Below are positions 10,202 through 19,888 of a DNA stretch of 64,000 bases, one piece after another (position 1 is the first letter of the stretch; each line of letters begins with the position of its first letter). The DNA lies in NCBI GenBank assembly GCA_949316235.1, contig OX438744.1, positions 27,577,578 through 27,641,577 on the forward strand. The letters are read 5' to 3'. Made by a program: the position numbers and the translations under genes. The notes below the pieces were generated by a model. That model was given only the letters and a program-made list of their open reading frames with translations, was not told where the DNA came from and made no database searches. Source of the stretch: Oegoconia quadripuncta (Eukaryota > Arthropoda > Insecta > Lepidoptera > Autostichidae).

Positions 10202-11424
10202 TTAAACAGTAGCATTATTCTTCTTGCCGCTCTTAAATCTCTCTTCAATCTCTTGAAGACTCTTCCCTTTGGTTTCCGGTAATATAAAGTACATAACTGC
10301 TGTGCCCACGAGCGAAATAACGCCGTAGATCAGGAAAGTTATCACTTCACCTAAATTGCTCATCATTCCTGGTGCAGTCTTCACGACGACGAAGAACGCA
10401 ACGAAAGTCGTCGCTGAACTAATTCCAGACCCCAATCCTCGGACTCTAGTTGGGAATACTTCCCCGCACATTATCCATGGCAATGGTACTAGGCCTATAG
10501 AAATAGCTGTAATGTATACCATCAGGCAAGTCAATGGAAGCCAGGACATGTTTGTTTGCTGACCGTCTGTCCAATACAGGAACAGTGCTAGACCTACCAT
10601 TGATAACGCAGTAAAGATACCGCTTATAAAACATAATGGTCTTCTACCATATTGCTTACATACTATACAGGCTACTACTGACATTACTACTCTTAAAGAG
10701 TCTATAATTAACATAACTAAGTAATGATCAAGGCCTTTACCTACAGCCTTCTCAACCATCTCTATTGAATAGAAAGCGACAGCGTTAACGCCGGAGAATT
10801 GGCAAGTTATAAAGAACAATATCATAATGAACAACGGCTTTAGAAGCTCAGGGCTTTTCAAGCTGATCAGTTTCTTTTTCCAAGACATTCTTGGTTCGGA
10901 ATCAATCGCTTTCTGCTTGTCAACCAAACCTTTCAGTTCAATCTTGGCTTCATCGCCATAACCTCTTAACCAGTGGAAAGATTTAATGCCATCCTCTGTC
11001 TGTCCTTTAGAAATCAACCACGTAGGACTTTCTGGAACTAATGTGAGTAACATAGCTGATAAAACTGGGAAGACACAGCAAATTGCTGCAGTCCAATGCC
11101 ACGATATGAAAGTTCCAATCACATGAGCTACTAGTATCCCCACGGCGATGGCCAGAGACACTCCTGCTAAGAAGAAGCCTCTGTATTTTGGTTCTGTGGT
11201 TTCCCCTATATATACAGGTCCGAGCGGACCTAGCAGGCCAACACAGAGTCCCGTGAAAAATCTTCCAAGGAGCATGAGGCTTAGGTCTTTGGCGCAGGCG
11301 AGGAGGATCCAACCGAGGAGGAAAGGAGCGCAGATCATGTAGTGTGAGGTTTTCCTGCCGAATTTTTCCATCATCCAGCCGGATATAAGACACCCCGGGG
11401 CCATGGGTAGTGCTGCCATTGCCG
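10202..11424 (-). CDS. Tret1-like sugar transporter, coding exon 3 (residues 134-540)
   Basis: Final and largest exon of a 540-residue facilitative sugar porter (MFS/SLC2). By family it should move trehalose or another sugar across the plasma membrane down its gradient; the substrate is not proven. The exon begins after acceptor TTTTATTCCAG and completes an Ala codon split with the previous exon. Whole-protein positions: EKFGRK 153-158 (loop 2-3 signature), ETTEPKYRG (loop 4-5), PESPTWL 264-270 (end of helix 6), QFSGVNAV 342-349 (helix 7), YGRRP (loop 8-9), LPWIMCGEVFPTRVRG 448-463 (helix 10), PETKG 516-520 (after helix 12). About eleven of twelve helices are in this exon. The first Q of the usual QQ pair in helix 7 is C341. 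Stop TAA is at 10204-10202. No canonical AATAAA was found close downstream. The transporter family is firm; Tret1-like is a best fit. Confidence 0.93.
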
Positions 11425-11674
11425 CTGGAATAAAATAAACGACTTTGTTATTTAGGGGTTACTAAATACAGGCTAAAATTTAAAAATCAAGCAAGCAGCT
11501 TGTAATTAGGGACCTGACGTTAGGTTATGGGCACCCGGAACCCCTAAATATCTTAAACAGAATTTTACGGCAAACGAAACATTAAATATGACTGATGTAT
11601 AACAAAATGCCAAATTATATAAAAGAAATTTACCTCAATAAATATCTTTAAAATGCGTCTTAAGGAACATATTT

Positions 11675-11897
11675 GACGACCGATTGATGTAGCGGATAGT
11701 GACCCTGTCAGTGAAACCAACGGTAGCGGGTTCGAATCCCGCGAAGGGTAAATGTTTGTGTGATGAATATGAACATTTATTCCTGAGTCATGGATGTTTA
11801 TATAAATATTTATGTATTAATCTATCCGTTATCTAGTATCCATAGTACAAGATTTGCTTAGTTTGGGACTAGATGATTGGTGTAAGTGTCCGAAATT
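11675..11897 (+). mobile_element. SINE-B, near full length
   Basis: tRNA-like head GACGACCGATTGATGTAGCG (A-box region) and B box GGTTCGAATCCC, then GTAAATGTTTGTGTGATGAA, TCCTGAGTCATGGATGTTTA, and the 3' part TTAGTTTGGGACTAGATGAT and TGGTGTAAGTGTCCGAAAT. An AT-rich run follows. Confidence 0.88.
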
Positions 11898-12183
11898 AAA
11901 AAAAATATATATATATTGAAGACTCTGTAGAATTAATACAATAAGAATAAAAACAATAATAATAATTAAAAGAAAAAAAAAACAATAAAAAAGTAGCTCA
12001 TATCCCTCCCACCTCATTCACAGTTATTTGGGCGCTACAGTAAACACATGTAGATATCTAAATACAAACATAAATACACCTTTATACTTACAAATACATA
12101 ACATATACATACATTACTCTAAAAATAAAAATAATTATATACACATACTTAAATAGTTTAAAATCTCAACTCTTTCTTTATTT

Positions 12184-12452
12184 GACGACCTGTTTGGTGT
12201 AGTGGTTAAAAATTCTGACTGCTATACCAAAACGTCGCGGGTTCGAATCCCGCTAGGGGCATAAGTTTGTATGATGAATACAGACATGTCTTCCCGAGTT
12301 ATGGATGTTTTTCATTTATTTATGTATTTATTTACAAAAAAAAATGTGTTTGTGTAGTTTATCAACCATCTGGTATCCATAATACAAGCCTAGTTGCTTA
12401 GTGTGGAACTAGATGGCGCTGTGTGTATGTGCAAAGATATTTATTATTTATT
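12184..12452 (+). mobile_element. SINE-D, full length
   Basis: GACGACCTGTTTGGTGTAGT head with A box TGGTGTAGTGGTTA, B box GGTTCGAATCCC, GAATACAGACATGTCTTCCC, an A-rich middle, CATCTGGTATCCATAATAC and TAGATGGCGCTGTGTGTATG, ending in TTATTATTTATTT. Full-length reference for the family in this window. Confidence 0.9.
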
Positions 12453-12771
12453 TCCACATCCACAAACTAATAAACTAATAAATCGTATAAAATTATCACT
12501 CAAAGGACATCTTCACACACAAATACATGCGCACCCGCATACGTAATTTACCACTCACTATCTAATACCATATCCGTGGAACAAAAATTGTGTTGAAACA
12601 TTTACCTAGCTTCTCACTACATTTTTTATCTTACTATTCAATTTACTTTTGTTTTGTGTTAAGTACTGTATTAGTTTAGCATCCCCTTCTGGGAATGTTG
12701 GTACGTAATAACTTACTAAATGTTAAGTTGTGTTTCTCAAGTGAATGTTGTTTGTTTGTTTCTTTGTAAAC

Positions 12772-12893
12772 GCTTTATTGTACAAAAAGGCAATACACTA
12801 ATTTTCATTGGTACATACAATACAGAGTACAACGGCGGACTTATCCCATAGAGGGATTTCTTCCAGTCAACCATACGGTTAGTTAGATGGGTA
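12772..12893 (-). mobile_element. F repeat (LINE 3' end)
   Basis: Reversed: CTTTATTGTACAAAAAGGC, then CGGCGGACTTATCCCATAGA and GGGATTTCTTCCAGTCAACC. Read on the minus strand it ends ...GTACAATAAAG, the typical 3' UTR end of a LINE. Related copies are at 15647, 15785, 33590, 53985 and 55620. Confidence 0.6.
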
Positions 12894-13111
12894 GAGAATG
12901 TTGTGTAAATAAATTTTCTATGAGAAATAAATTCTAAAACCTAAAATAGCCCAGGGAAAATACGTTTAGACCTCGGAAAAACACATAACCGCGATTTTCT
13001 TGAAACATTTAATAAAATGTTGTAAATGTAGTAACAATTGCTAAAAAATAAGCCTATGTAAACTTATAGTAAGCCTGGTGGAATGAGTTAGCTTATTACA
13101 AGCTGCTATCC

Positions 13112-13372
13112 CAACTAATATTAAAAATGCGAAAACTTGTGTATGCGTTTGTATGTCTGTTTCTTACCTCTTCACGTCTAAACGCCTTGACACATTTGGT
13201 TGAAATTTGGTTGGTAGACAGATTTGAATCTGGATTTACATATAGACTACTTTTTATCCTGGCACAGGGATTGGTTCCTGTGGGATAGGTTAGATATAGA
13301 TTTTTTAGATTTCGTAGTAAAATGAATTCTACATGGGCAAAGCCGCGGGTAACAGATAGTATATATATATAT
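13112..13372 (+). repeat. Dispersed repeat, possibly Helitron-derived
   Basis: Begins ACTAATATTAAAAATGCGAA, continues through TTGAAATTTGGTTGGTAGAC and GACTACTTTTTATCC, and ends GGCAAAGCCGCGGGTAACAG before a (TA)n run. This start and GC-rich end recur in copies at 18892, 53395, 54120 and 58905. The plan resembles non-autonomous Helitrons of Lepidoptera, but I cannot confirm the terminal hairpin and CTRR end. Confidence 0.5.
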
Positions 13373-13643
13373 ATACGAGAATGCATCATTGAACGTGACC
13401 CTTGCCATTAAGAGTCACTCAACTCTAAGATTTATGATTTAAGCTATAAATAAGCACACTTAGTATAGTATATCGAGCAATTATTATACAGCTCATATAA
13501 AATTAATTAATAGTTGTCTACTGTTAACAGTTAGCTGGCACTGGATATGTTACGCTCGTCGTGTAGTCCACTGTTCCTATCCCAAATAGGTACAGTCGGC
13601 TCAGTAAGTTGTTTTTTTAATATGAATATACATATTAAAAAAA

Positions 13644-13728
13644 CATTGCACATACACACAGCTAGTTCCACACTAAGCAACTAGGTTTGTAATATGGATA
13701 CCAGATGGTTGAAAAACTACACAAACTT
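13644..13728 (-). mobile_element. SINE-D 3' fragment
   Basis: CACACAGCTAGTTCCACACT, then GGATACCAGATGGTTGAAA and CTACACAAA, is the reversed 3' third of SINE-D. Confidence 0.75.
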
Positions 13729-13811
13729 TGACAATTGCACGTACATGACAATAAAAATAATATATTCATTAAAAAACTAGCCTTAAAATTTTTGTTTCCG
13801 AGTAAATATTC

Positions 13812-14190
13812 TGCATTCTCTATCGCATATTTCATGGGGAGTGTTCTAAAGAACTGTTCGAGCTAATACCCGCTGCTCAATTTAACCGATACACTTCTCG
13901 CCGAAAATTAAATTTCCATCCACATCACCTGGATGAGTGGAAGTCTACCACTGTACGTTTCTCAAGAAACTTCTTACCACGTACGACCACCCTGTGGAAC
14001 GGACTTCCGGCAGCGGTATTCCCGAACGAGTACGACATTGGAACCTTCAAGAAACGAGCCTACACCTTCCTCAAAGGCCGGCAACGCATCTGTGACCCTT
14101 TTGGTGTTGCGGGGTGTCCATGGGCGGCGGTGATTGCTTTCCATCAGGTGACCCGCACGCTCGTTTGCCGCCCTCTCATATAAAAAAAAA
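13812..14190 (+). mobile_element. LINE C-terminal coding end and poly(A) tail
   Basis: An open frame of 123 codons runs from 13812 to the stop TAA at 14181-14183 and is followed directly by poly(A), as in a 5'-truncated LINE insertion. Motifs: [15 protein letters not shown] and [17 protein letters not shown], the usual C-terminus of insect CR1/Jockey-type reverse transcriptases. The reverse transcriptase and endonuclease domains themselves are missing. The frame is intact to its end. Its last about 130 bp is nearly identical to the 3' end of the short E elements (25194-25604, 27361-27788), suggesting this LINE family is their mobilising partner. Confidence 0.85.
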
Positions 14191-14470
14191 ATTAAATGTA
14201 AGTGCAAATGAAAATAGGTAGTTCATTTCGATTGTACCTTGTTTTATCAATGAGAAAAACAAGCAACGTTCCATTGATATGGAAGACGCCGAAGGGTGGC
14301 GGGTGGCGGGGCACAGGGCGCAACCAATCACAGCAAGTGGCACCAGAGGCGTCTTCAAAGATACCGCGTGATACAGAATACCAGCGTCGTGGTTGCTCCA
14401 ACCCGACACATGCTGAGTGGAGACCTTTTTGGATTTAGGTATTGTAAACTTACGTATACATCTTTATAAC
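14191..14470. other. GC-rich islet with inverted arms
   Basis: 14280-14410 is unusually GC-rich for the region (GGGTGGCGGGTGGCGGGGCA). GAAGACGCC at 14281-14289 pairs with GGCGTCTTC at 14349-14357. Function unknown. Overlapping short frames on both strands are not convincing. Confidence 0.35.
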
Positions 14471-15640
14471 AGAAATCCAAATAAATACTTTCTTTCTTTC
14501 TTCTTTCTTTCTTTCTTTGTCTGTTGTGGCAAAGTACTTGGAGCACGCGGCCATTAAGGTCTAACTCACAAAATTTACATTTCTAAATTTTATTTTTTGA
14601 ATAAAATCTGTTAACTTTAATGTTTTATTTTTTCGTAATACTGTACACCCATATATGATTTATGATTAACTTTCAGGCTTCTTGAGTGCAGGATTTTTTT
14701 ATTTATTCTGTTTTTAATAAAAATTTATCCAATGAGGGTGTTACTGGACGGATTAGGCCCTCTTAAAGCGTATTATTTTTTCATGAATTGGCTTAAACGT
14801 TAATTCGGACTTAATTATTAATTAAAATATCTGCGAAAGCTCCGCCAAAATCCGTTCAGTAGTTTTCCCGTGAGACGTGAAACAAACAGATAAACGATTT
14901 TATTATGCATAGATATTAAAGTTGTTATACAAGTGACCGAATGTTGACCCAACTTAATGGGTTATCGTTGCTGTTTACATGAGTCAATAGCACTGTCGTT
15001 GAGTTCATTCGCAGAAAAAATGATAACAAGTATAGTTGCTAAGTCCAGTAAGGATAATTTATCTAAGATAGCTCTGCGATAATACGACTCAATAAACTGT
15101 TTTTAGAAATTAAAAAGCCATTGATTATTTTTTTAGAAAAATTGCTTTAGATCTTCTACAACGTCACCTTTCCTTTCCATTTCATAGTGTTATTCCGTGT
15201 ATTATATGTATGTTACATTTTATATTCTTGAAAATTGAAATATGTACTTATTTATGTATTTATGTACTTATTAGTATGTAGTTACATTTATATTCAGTTA
15301 GGTTTTTTTTTTTCTATCATATTTATCCATTTTTTTTAGATTTCCATTGTGCACGTCTTATCTGCCTCTTCCAGTCATATCTCTCTTTCGTAGGTCTGCT
15401 GCAAGAAATTTCATTGTAGAAATAAGCAGAACCTGTTGTGTCGTCTCTTTCTATTATGTTGTATCTGTATGTTTTTTTCTTGTGTGCAATAAATGATAAA
15501 TAAATAAGAAAAAAAACGTAATCCATCATTATACGCATTTAAAGTCAAAGTAAAGGCGCATTTTCTTACATTTAGTCTATTACCATATAATTTGTAGTTT
15601 TGATTTTTAGTACTTAGAATCATCAATCAATCAATCAAAT
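14471..15640. other. Intronic AT-rich stretch with (CTTT)n
   Basis: A CTTTCTTTCTTCTTTC microsatellite spans 14488-14518. After it, GTGGCAAAGTACTTGGAGCA is repeated near 49005-49070. 14820-14925 carries the CCGTTCAGTAGTTTTCCCGT motif typical of lepidopteran dispersed repeats. No gene seen. Confidence 0.45.
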
Positions 15641-15646
15641 ACTCTT

Positions 15647-15783
15647 TTATTATTATTATTATTATTAAATTCTTTATTGCACATAAATATAAAATACAAA
15701 GAACATTTAACATAGACGACGAAGTGTACAAAGGCGGTCTTATCGCTGATAGCGATTTCTTCCAGACAACCTCAGTTAAAGAA
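15647..15783 (-). mobile_element. F repeat (LINE 3' end)
   Basis: (ATT)n then AAATTCTTTATTGCACATAA ... AAGGCGGTCTTATCGCTGAT, AGCGATTTCTTCCAGACAAC. On the minus strand it is a LINE 3' UTR ending GTGCAATAAAGAATTT with an AAT-repeat tail. Confidence 0.65.
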
Positions 15784-15784
15784 G

Positions 15785-16372
15785 CTTTTTTAGTAGTAGT
15801 AGTAGCTCTTTATTGCACTATTGACAAATGCTACATGAAGAATACAGCGTACATCATTAATCGCACAAAAAGGCGGCCTTATCGCTAATAGTGATCTCTT
15901 CCAGGCATACCTTAGGATAAAGATACAAGCTACCAGTAGATGAGGTTTGCACTAATATTAGCCATGCGTGTGTATTTTATAGTTGGTAATTATTATACAC
16001 CGTGTAACGGTTAAGTGTAGTCATATTTTAAGGGCTTGTTCTACCCATCAATACGAACAACTTTTACTATGGGGGCAACTTCGAAATCGCGAAAAAAAAA
16101 TCAGCTGTTCCATAGAAAATTTCAATAACCTCCCGATGCAATGTATGAAACAGCTGATTTTTTTTTCGCGATTTCGAAGTTGCCCCCATAGTAAAAGTTG
16201 TTCGTATTGATGGGTAGAACAAGCCCTTAAAATATGACTACACTTAACCGTTACACCCTGTATAACATAAAGATAAAAATACATAAACTAAGCCTACAAA
16301 CTATAACATAGGTAATTTAACTGCACTTAAAACATATAATATATTATTGACTACATAACACACATAAATTTG
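15785..16372 (-). mobile_element. F-type repeat carrying a palindromic insertion
   Basis: Left part 15785-15993 and right part 16265-16372 together align, reversed, with 33590-33912 (shared CTTATCGCTAATAGTGATCT-like, AGATACAAGCTACCAG and AAACTAAGCCTACAAACTAT). The middle 271 bp is a separate palindrome absent from the other copy. Confidence 0.7.
15994..16264. mobile_element. Near-perfect 121-bp-arm palindrome (foldback MITE)
   Basis: Left arm 15994-16114 and right arm 16144-16264 are reverse complements with three mismatches by eye (CC/GG near 16000, C/T near 16110), around a 29-bp spacer. The ends read TATACACCGTGTAACGG and CCGTTACACCCTGTATA. TA at both edges fits a TA target duplication. 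Each arm contains CTTCGAAATCGCGAAAAAAA. A related host repeat at 33590-33912 lacks it. The very low divergence of the arms implies a recent insertion or ongoing arm homogenisation. Confidence 0.85.
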
Positions 16373-16382
16373 TGTATGACTA

Positions 16383-16640
16383 AATAAATAAATAAATAAA
16401 TATCTTTGCACATACACAGCGCCATCTAGTTCCACACTAAGCAACTAGACTTGTATTATAGATACCAGATGGTTGAGAAACTACACAAATACATATTTTT
16501 TTTTGTAAATAAATAAATATATAAATGAAAATATCCATAACTCGGGAACACATGTCTGTATTCATCATCCAAAATATGCCCATAGTGGGATTCGAACCCG
16601 CGACCTTTTATAGCAGCAGAGTTTCTAACCACTACACCAA
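16383..16640 (-). mobile_element. SINE-D, full length
   Basis: AAATAAATAAATAAATATC tail, CAGCGCCATCTAGTTCCACA, CCAGATGGTTGAGAAACTAC, the reversed B box GGGATTCGAACCCGCGACC and TAACCACTACACCAAACACC. Minus-strand copy. Confidence 0.88.
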
Positions 16641-16835
16641 ACACCAACTAAGGCTGAATGTTAAATATTACATTAATATATACCTACACGTTTAATATAA
16701 TTTCAATTAAATTTCATTTACCTTTTTCAATCATATTTTGCAATTTTAACATTGCCACTAATAATTGACGTAGAATTGTAATATTAATCTTCGAAAATAG
16801 GCTTAAACCTACTGTAAGACTTTTTTTTTTTTTTT

Positions 16836-17063
16836 AAGAAATATTTCGAACACGTACACCAATCATCTAGTCCCAAACTAAGCAAAGCTTGTATACTATG
16901 GATACTAGATAACGGATATAGTACATAAATATTTATATAAACATCCATGACTCAGGAATAAATGTTCATATTCATCACACAAACATTTACCCGTCGCGGG
17001 ATTCGAACCCGCAACCGTTGGTTCCGCTGATAGGGTCACTATCCACTACACCAATCGGTCGTC
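16836..17063 (-). mobile_element. SINE-B, full length
   Basis: AATATTTCGAACACGTACAC tail, TCATCTAGTCCCAAACTAAG, reversed B box GGGATTCGAACCCGCAACC, and CACTACACCAATCGGTCGTC at the head. Confidence 0.88.
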
Positions 17064-17393
17064 ATAAACTTAGAATCAACTTTAGACCTTAGATAAGCCT
17101 ACTAGCGCAATTTTTTTTATGCGAAAATGGTAGATCACAGTGTTACTTATAACATCTCATTCACTAATATTTTTTTACCTGTGTTTCACATTAATAAATT
17201 GAATTGAATCGGCTTAACCGTATAAGTTTGACAGGAGGCGGGTCCCATTAATTTGCTTCCCATTTGCATATTTTAAATCGAAAGAAACGGTACTAAAGGT
17301 ATGTCTTCCCATTTGTATGTGTGAATTTGAATTTGTGTAATTCTCATTAACTAGTGACGCCACTTTTGATTACGAACTTCCCCAAGGAATCGT

Positions 17394-17728
17394 AACCGCC
17401 TCCGTGGGTCAATGTAAACAACATTGGGTTTACGATTCGGAGGTCGCGGGTTCGATCCCCAGCGGGGTACATGTTTAAGTACTCGGGTTGGTTGGTGGTA
17501 GGGCATTTTAAAATGTCCGCCTGGCTAGCTACCACCATCTTATCTAAATCTGCCGCCAAGCAGCAATGTTAATAGCATTGTTGTGTTTCGGTTGTCAGAG
17601 ATAAGATAGCCAGTCCCCCAAATGTGTTGGGGTTTCCGGGTCAGTACGCTTCCACCTTCGACCTCATCTTCACTTAACATCAGGTGTGATTGAGGTCAAG
17701 TACGAATCCGTCGTGCATAAAAAAAAAA
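17394..17728 (+). mobile_element. SINE-A, full length with long target repeat
   Basis: Complete copy from ACCGCCTCCG to poly(A), with B box GGTTCGATCCCC. It is flanked by about 25 bp direct repeats of J sequence (17366-17391 and 17737-17761, TTGATTACGAACTTCCCC.AGGAATC, one-base difference), as expected for target-primed insertion. Eight extra bases lie between the tail and the second repeat. Confidence 0.88.
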
Positions 17729-17845
17729 GCTGATGCTTGATTACGAACTTCCCCAGGAATCATTGTCGAATTCGATCAAAAAATTTTCGTTTACCCATAC
17801 AAAGTTAACCATTCTGTAACGATCTTGAGTGTGGAAGTCCAACAA

Positions 17846-18166
17846 TTTTTTATTTGCAACGGGATAGCACTTGACTTCAATCACACCTGATATTAATTGA
17901 AGATGAAGCCGAAGGTGGTAGTGTACTGACCCGGAAACTCCATCTTATTTCGATCTTATATTTGACAACCGGAATACAACAATGCTATTATAGCATTGCA
18001 GCAAACTGCAGATTTAGATAAGATGGTGGTAGCTAGCCAGGCGGACATTTAATATGCCCTACCACCACCCAAACCGAGTACTAAATATGTACCCCGCTGG
18101 GGATCGAATCCGCGACCTTCGAAACGTAAACCCAATGTTGTTTACATTGAGCCACGGAGGCGGTTA
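17846..18166 (-). mobile_element. SINE-A, full length
   Basis: Reversed copy from the T-rich tail (TTTTTTATTTGCAACGGGAT) to GAGCCACGGAGGCGGTT. Reversed B box GGGGATCGAATCCGCGACC. With 17394-17728 it forms an inverted SINE pair about 120 bp apart inside the transporter intron. Confidence 0.85.
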
Positions 18167-18440
18167 AACTTGGACAATATTTAGACATTTTAGCATCGCA
18201 ATGCTTGGACAAAAATTATTGGTCATTTTGCAACTTTTGACTTTAAGTTACTATGGTCATTTTTCAACTTAGGACATTAATTTCCGGAATGATTTCAGAA
18301 TGGTTTACTTTGTATCGTAATCGTAATCGGTAATCGAAAATTTTTTGTTCGAATTCGGCTATGATTCCTTGGGGAAAATAATTCGTAATCAAGAGCGGCG
18401 TCACAAATGGGAATTTAACTAATTCAAATTCACCCTGTAT

Positions 18441-18891
18441 ATGTTAAATAATACAGCGTTTGTATCTGATCATGTGTAATGTTTGGAACACCCGAACAAT
18501 AATGCTTGGGATATCTCTGACCACCACATTTGGCGTCATCATGTTTGTAGATACGATGTTCGTATGTGTACATCGTGCGTTCTAAGTTTAAACGCGAACG
18601 GTTCACTTTAAACGGTTTAAACTGAATCGTTAAACCAGTGCGTTGACCACCCAATACCGCCGGCCAAACGAGTATAGGCCTGCCATTAGGCGGACCTTCG
18701 CCTGGGTCCATAAAAAGTGACCGCGCTGGTTTGCGGATGATTTGTTTTGCTTTAAAAAGTTATTTTTAAAATTGTTGTTAAGGCGGTTTGGTGTGATCCC
18801 TGTCTATGTGCCGCGTGGTTGCTAGGGATATCGAATCGAAGTTAAGCAACCATAGTTTCACCATTTTATATTTGACAAATAACATTATCTA
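18441..18891. other. No supported feature
   Basis: A 93-codon minus frame at 18430-18711 (MDPGEGPPNGRPILVWPAVL start) has no recognised domain and lies in intronic sequence. 18560-18720 is more GC-rich than its surroundings. Confidence 0.35.
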
Positions 18892-19028
18892 ATCTAAAAA
18901 ATGCGAAAGTTTGGATGTTTGTTTGTTATTCAATCACGGCGAAACAGATGAACGGATTTCGATTAAATTTGGTATATAGGTAGAATATACCCTGGATTAA
19001 GACATAGGATATTTTTATCCCGTTTAAT
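18892..19028 (+). repeat. Dispersed repeat, possibly Helitron-derived (5' part)
   Basis: AAAAAATGCGAAAGTTTGGA, GTTTGTTATTCAATCACGGC, AACGGATTTCGATTAAATTT and ATTTTTATCCCG match the copies at 13112 and 54120. It breaks off where G sequence begins. Confidence 0.5.
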
Positions 19029-19235
19029 AACGGCAGAATATTGTACGGCAACAGTCAGTGATGGTGTGCAAGTGTAGGGATCTGTAAATTAAATGCATAT
19101 TGAAGCTATTGGGTTCCCACATAAGCCGCAAAAATCTTCCGTAAAGCATTCTGTCACTTTACTGAAGACAATACAGAAAAATATTATAGAAGACTAGGCT
19201 GTATGGACTCAGTTGCTTTTGCGGAACACAACGAT
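19029..19235 (+). mobile_element. Family G repeat, partial
   Basis: GGCAGAATATTGTACGGCAA, CAGTGATGGTGTGCAAGTG, then GGGTTCCCACATAAGCCGC and TTCTGTCACTTTACTGAAGA. Same order as other G copies, diverged and without the first about 90 bp. Confidence 0.65.
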
Positions 19236-19354
19236 AAATCAAAAAAACTCTACCGTATCTTAGCGACACCTCATTTGTTCAAATCCACTGAGACGTAGAC
19301 TGTAGGGGTAACATACATTACCCTTCTTTTTGGCTTCGCCGTAGGCGGATAACA

Positions 19355-19450
19355 TTTATACTAATGGTCACCTACTCTAGGACTCACTTCGCCAGACGTA
19401 ACTTAACTTCACTAATCGAAAAAGAATAGTGAAGCGTAGTTGCTTCTAAT
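19355..19450 (-). repeat. 5S rRNA-related repeat, copy 2
   Basis: On the minus strand GTTAAGTTACGTCTGGCG and GGTGACCATTAGTATAAATG keep the 5S-like order. It ends about ten bases from the splice donor of exon 2, so it sits at the very start of the following intron. Confidence 0.55.
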
Positions 19451-19459
19451 ATGCCTCAC

Positions 19460-19595
19460 CTATCCACGAAGCTGTGCCTTCATCCCAGGGAATAATACTA
19501 CCGGGTTCCTTCAGCTGAGGCAGCAGGATGGCGGAGTATCCCGATGTCAGACCTGCCGTGAAGGTCAGCAGGATCGACGCTGATGATGCAAGGGT
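19460..19595 (-). CDS. Tret1-like sugar transporter, coding exon 2 (residues 89-133)
   Basis: 136 bp exon. Acceptor ...CATCTGTTCCAG lies just before 19595 and donor GTGAGGC just after 19460. It reads 45 codons plus one base. Residues begin TLASSASILLTFTAGLTSGY, the first transmembrane helix of a sugar porter, followed by a short outer loop ending TASWI, which flows into AAMAAL... of exon 3 (helix 2). In Tret1-like proteins the same place reads ...SW(I/V)xS. The phase-0 start and phase-1 end fit the neighbouring exons exactly, the main support for the model. Confidence 0.9.
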
Positions 19596-19742
19596 CTGGA
19601 ACAGATGGAAATGAAAATTAGGAAGAGGTATTGCCTAGTTTAGGGCTAACTATTCGTCAAACTATTGTTAAAATATTTACACATATTACACAACGTCACG
19701 GCAATTATCCCAAATGGTGTGGTTAGGGGTATCCCAAATATA

Positions 19743-19880
19743 AGTCAAAGTCAAAAATGCTTTGTTTTGTAGGTACACAGGGTACACTTAACAGAGTCAG
19801 ATTTTACAAGCTATACTGCTTGTTCAAAAGGCAATTTTCCCCTGAGAAGTACAAGCAAGAAACTCTAGGTTTTTATATTT
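19743..19880 (-). mobile_element. LINE 3' tail
   Basis: Reversed AGTCAAAGTCAAAAATGC(TTTGTTTTGTAGG), then CACAGGGTACACTT, CTGCTTGTTCAAAAGGCAAT and CAAGCAAGAAACTC. It matches the 3' UTR of the LINE at 31530-32308. Confidence 0.7.
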
Positions 19881-19888
19881 CATTATTA

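Larger units (their letters stand above)
17318..18440. mobile_element. J inverted-repeat element with two SINE-A insertions
   Basis: The left end (TGTGAATTTGAATTTGTGTA, TGACGCCACTTTTGATTACG) and the right end (CGTAATCAAGAGCGGCGTCA, AATTCAAATTCACCCTGTAT) are long inverted repeats. The element is split by SINE-A copies in opposite orientations at 17394-17728 and 17846-18166. The end motif ACAGGGTGAATTT recurs at 55752 and, less exactly, at 9706. Probably a non-autonomous DNA transposon. Confidence 0.65.
11425..19459 (-). other. Transporter intron between exons 3 and 2
   Basis: 8,035 bp phase-1 intron on the minus strand, with donor GTGAGGC just after exon 2 and acceptor TTCCAG before exon 3. 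It holds SINE-B, SINE-D and SINE-A copies, a LINE C-terminus, F repeats, a long palindrome, J, part of G and a 5S-like repeat, annotated separately. No second gene was seen inside. Confidence 0.85.

Noticed and set aside
13974..14207. Minus-strand frame over the LINE end
   Set aside because: It is the complement of the real LINE C-terminal frame 13812-14183.
15983..16284. Two frames on opposite strands with the same peptide (VTVKCSHILRACSTHQYEQL)
   Set aside because: They are produced by the two arms of the palindrome and are not proteins.
18430..18711. 93-codon minus frame with a Pro/Gly-rich start
   Set aside because: It overlaps the J element end, lies in an intron on the gene's own strand, and has no recognised domain.
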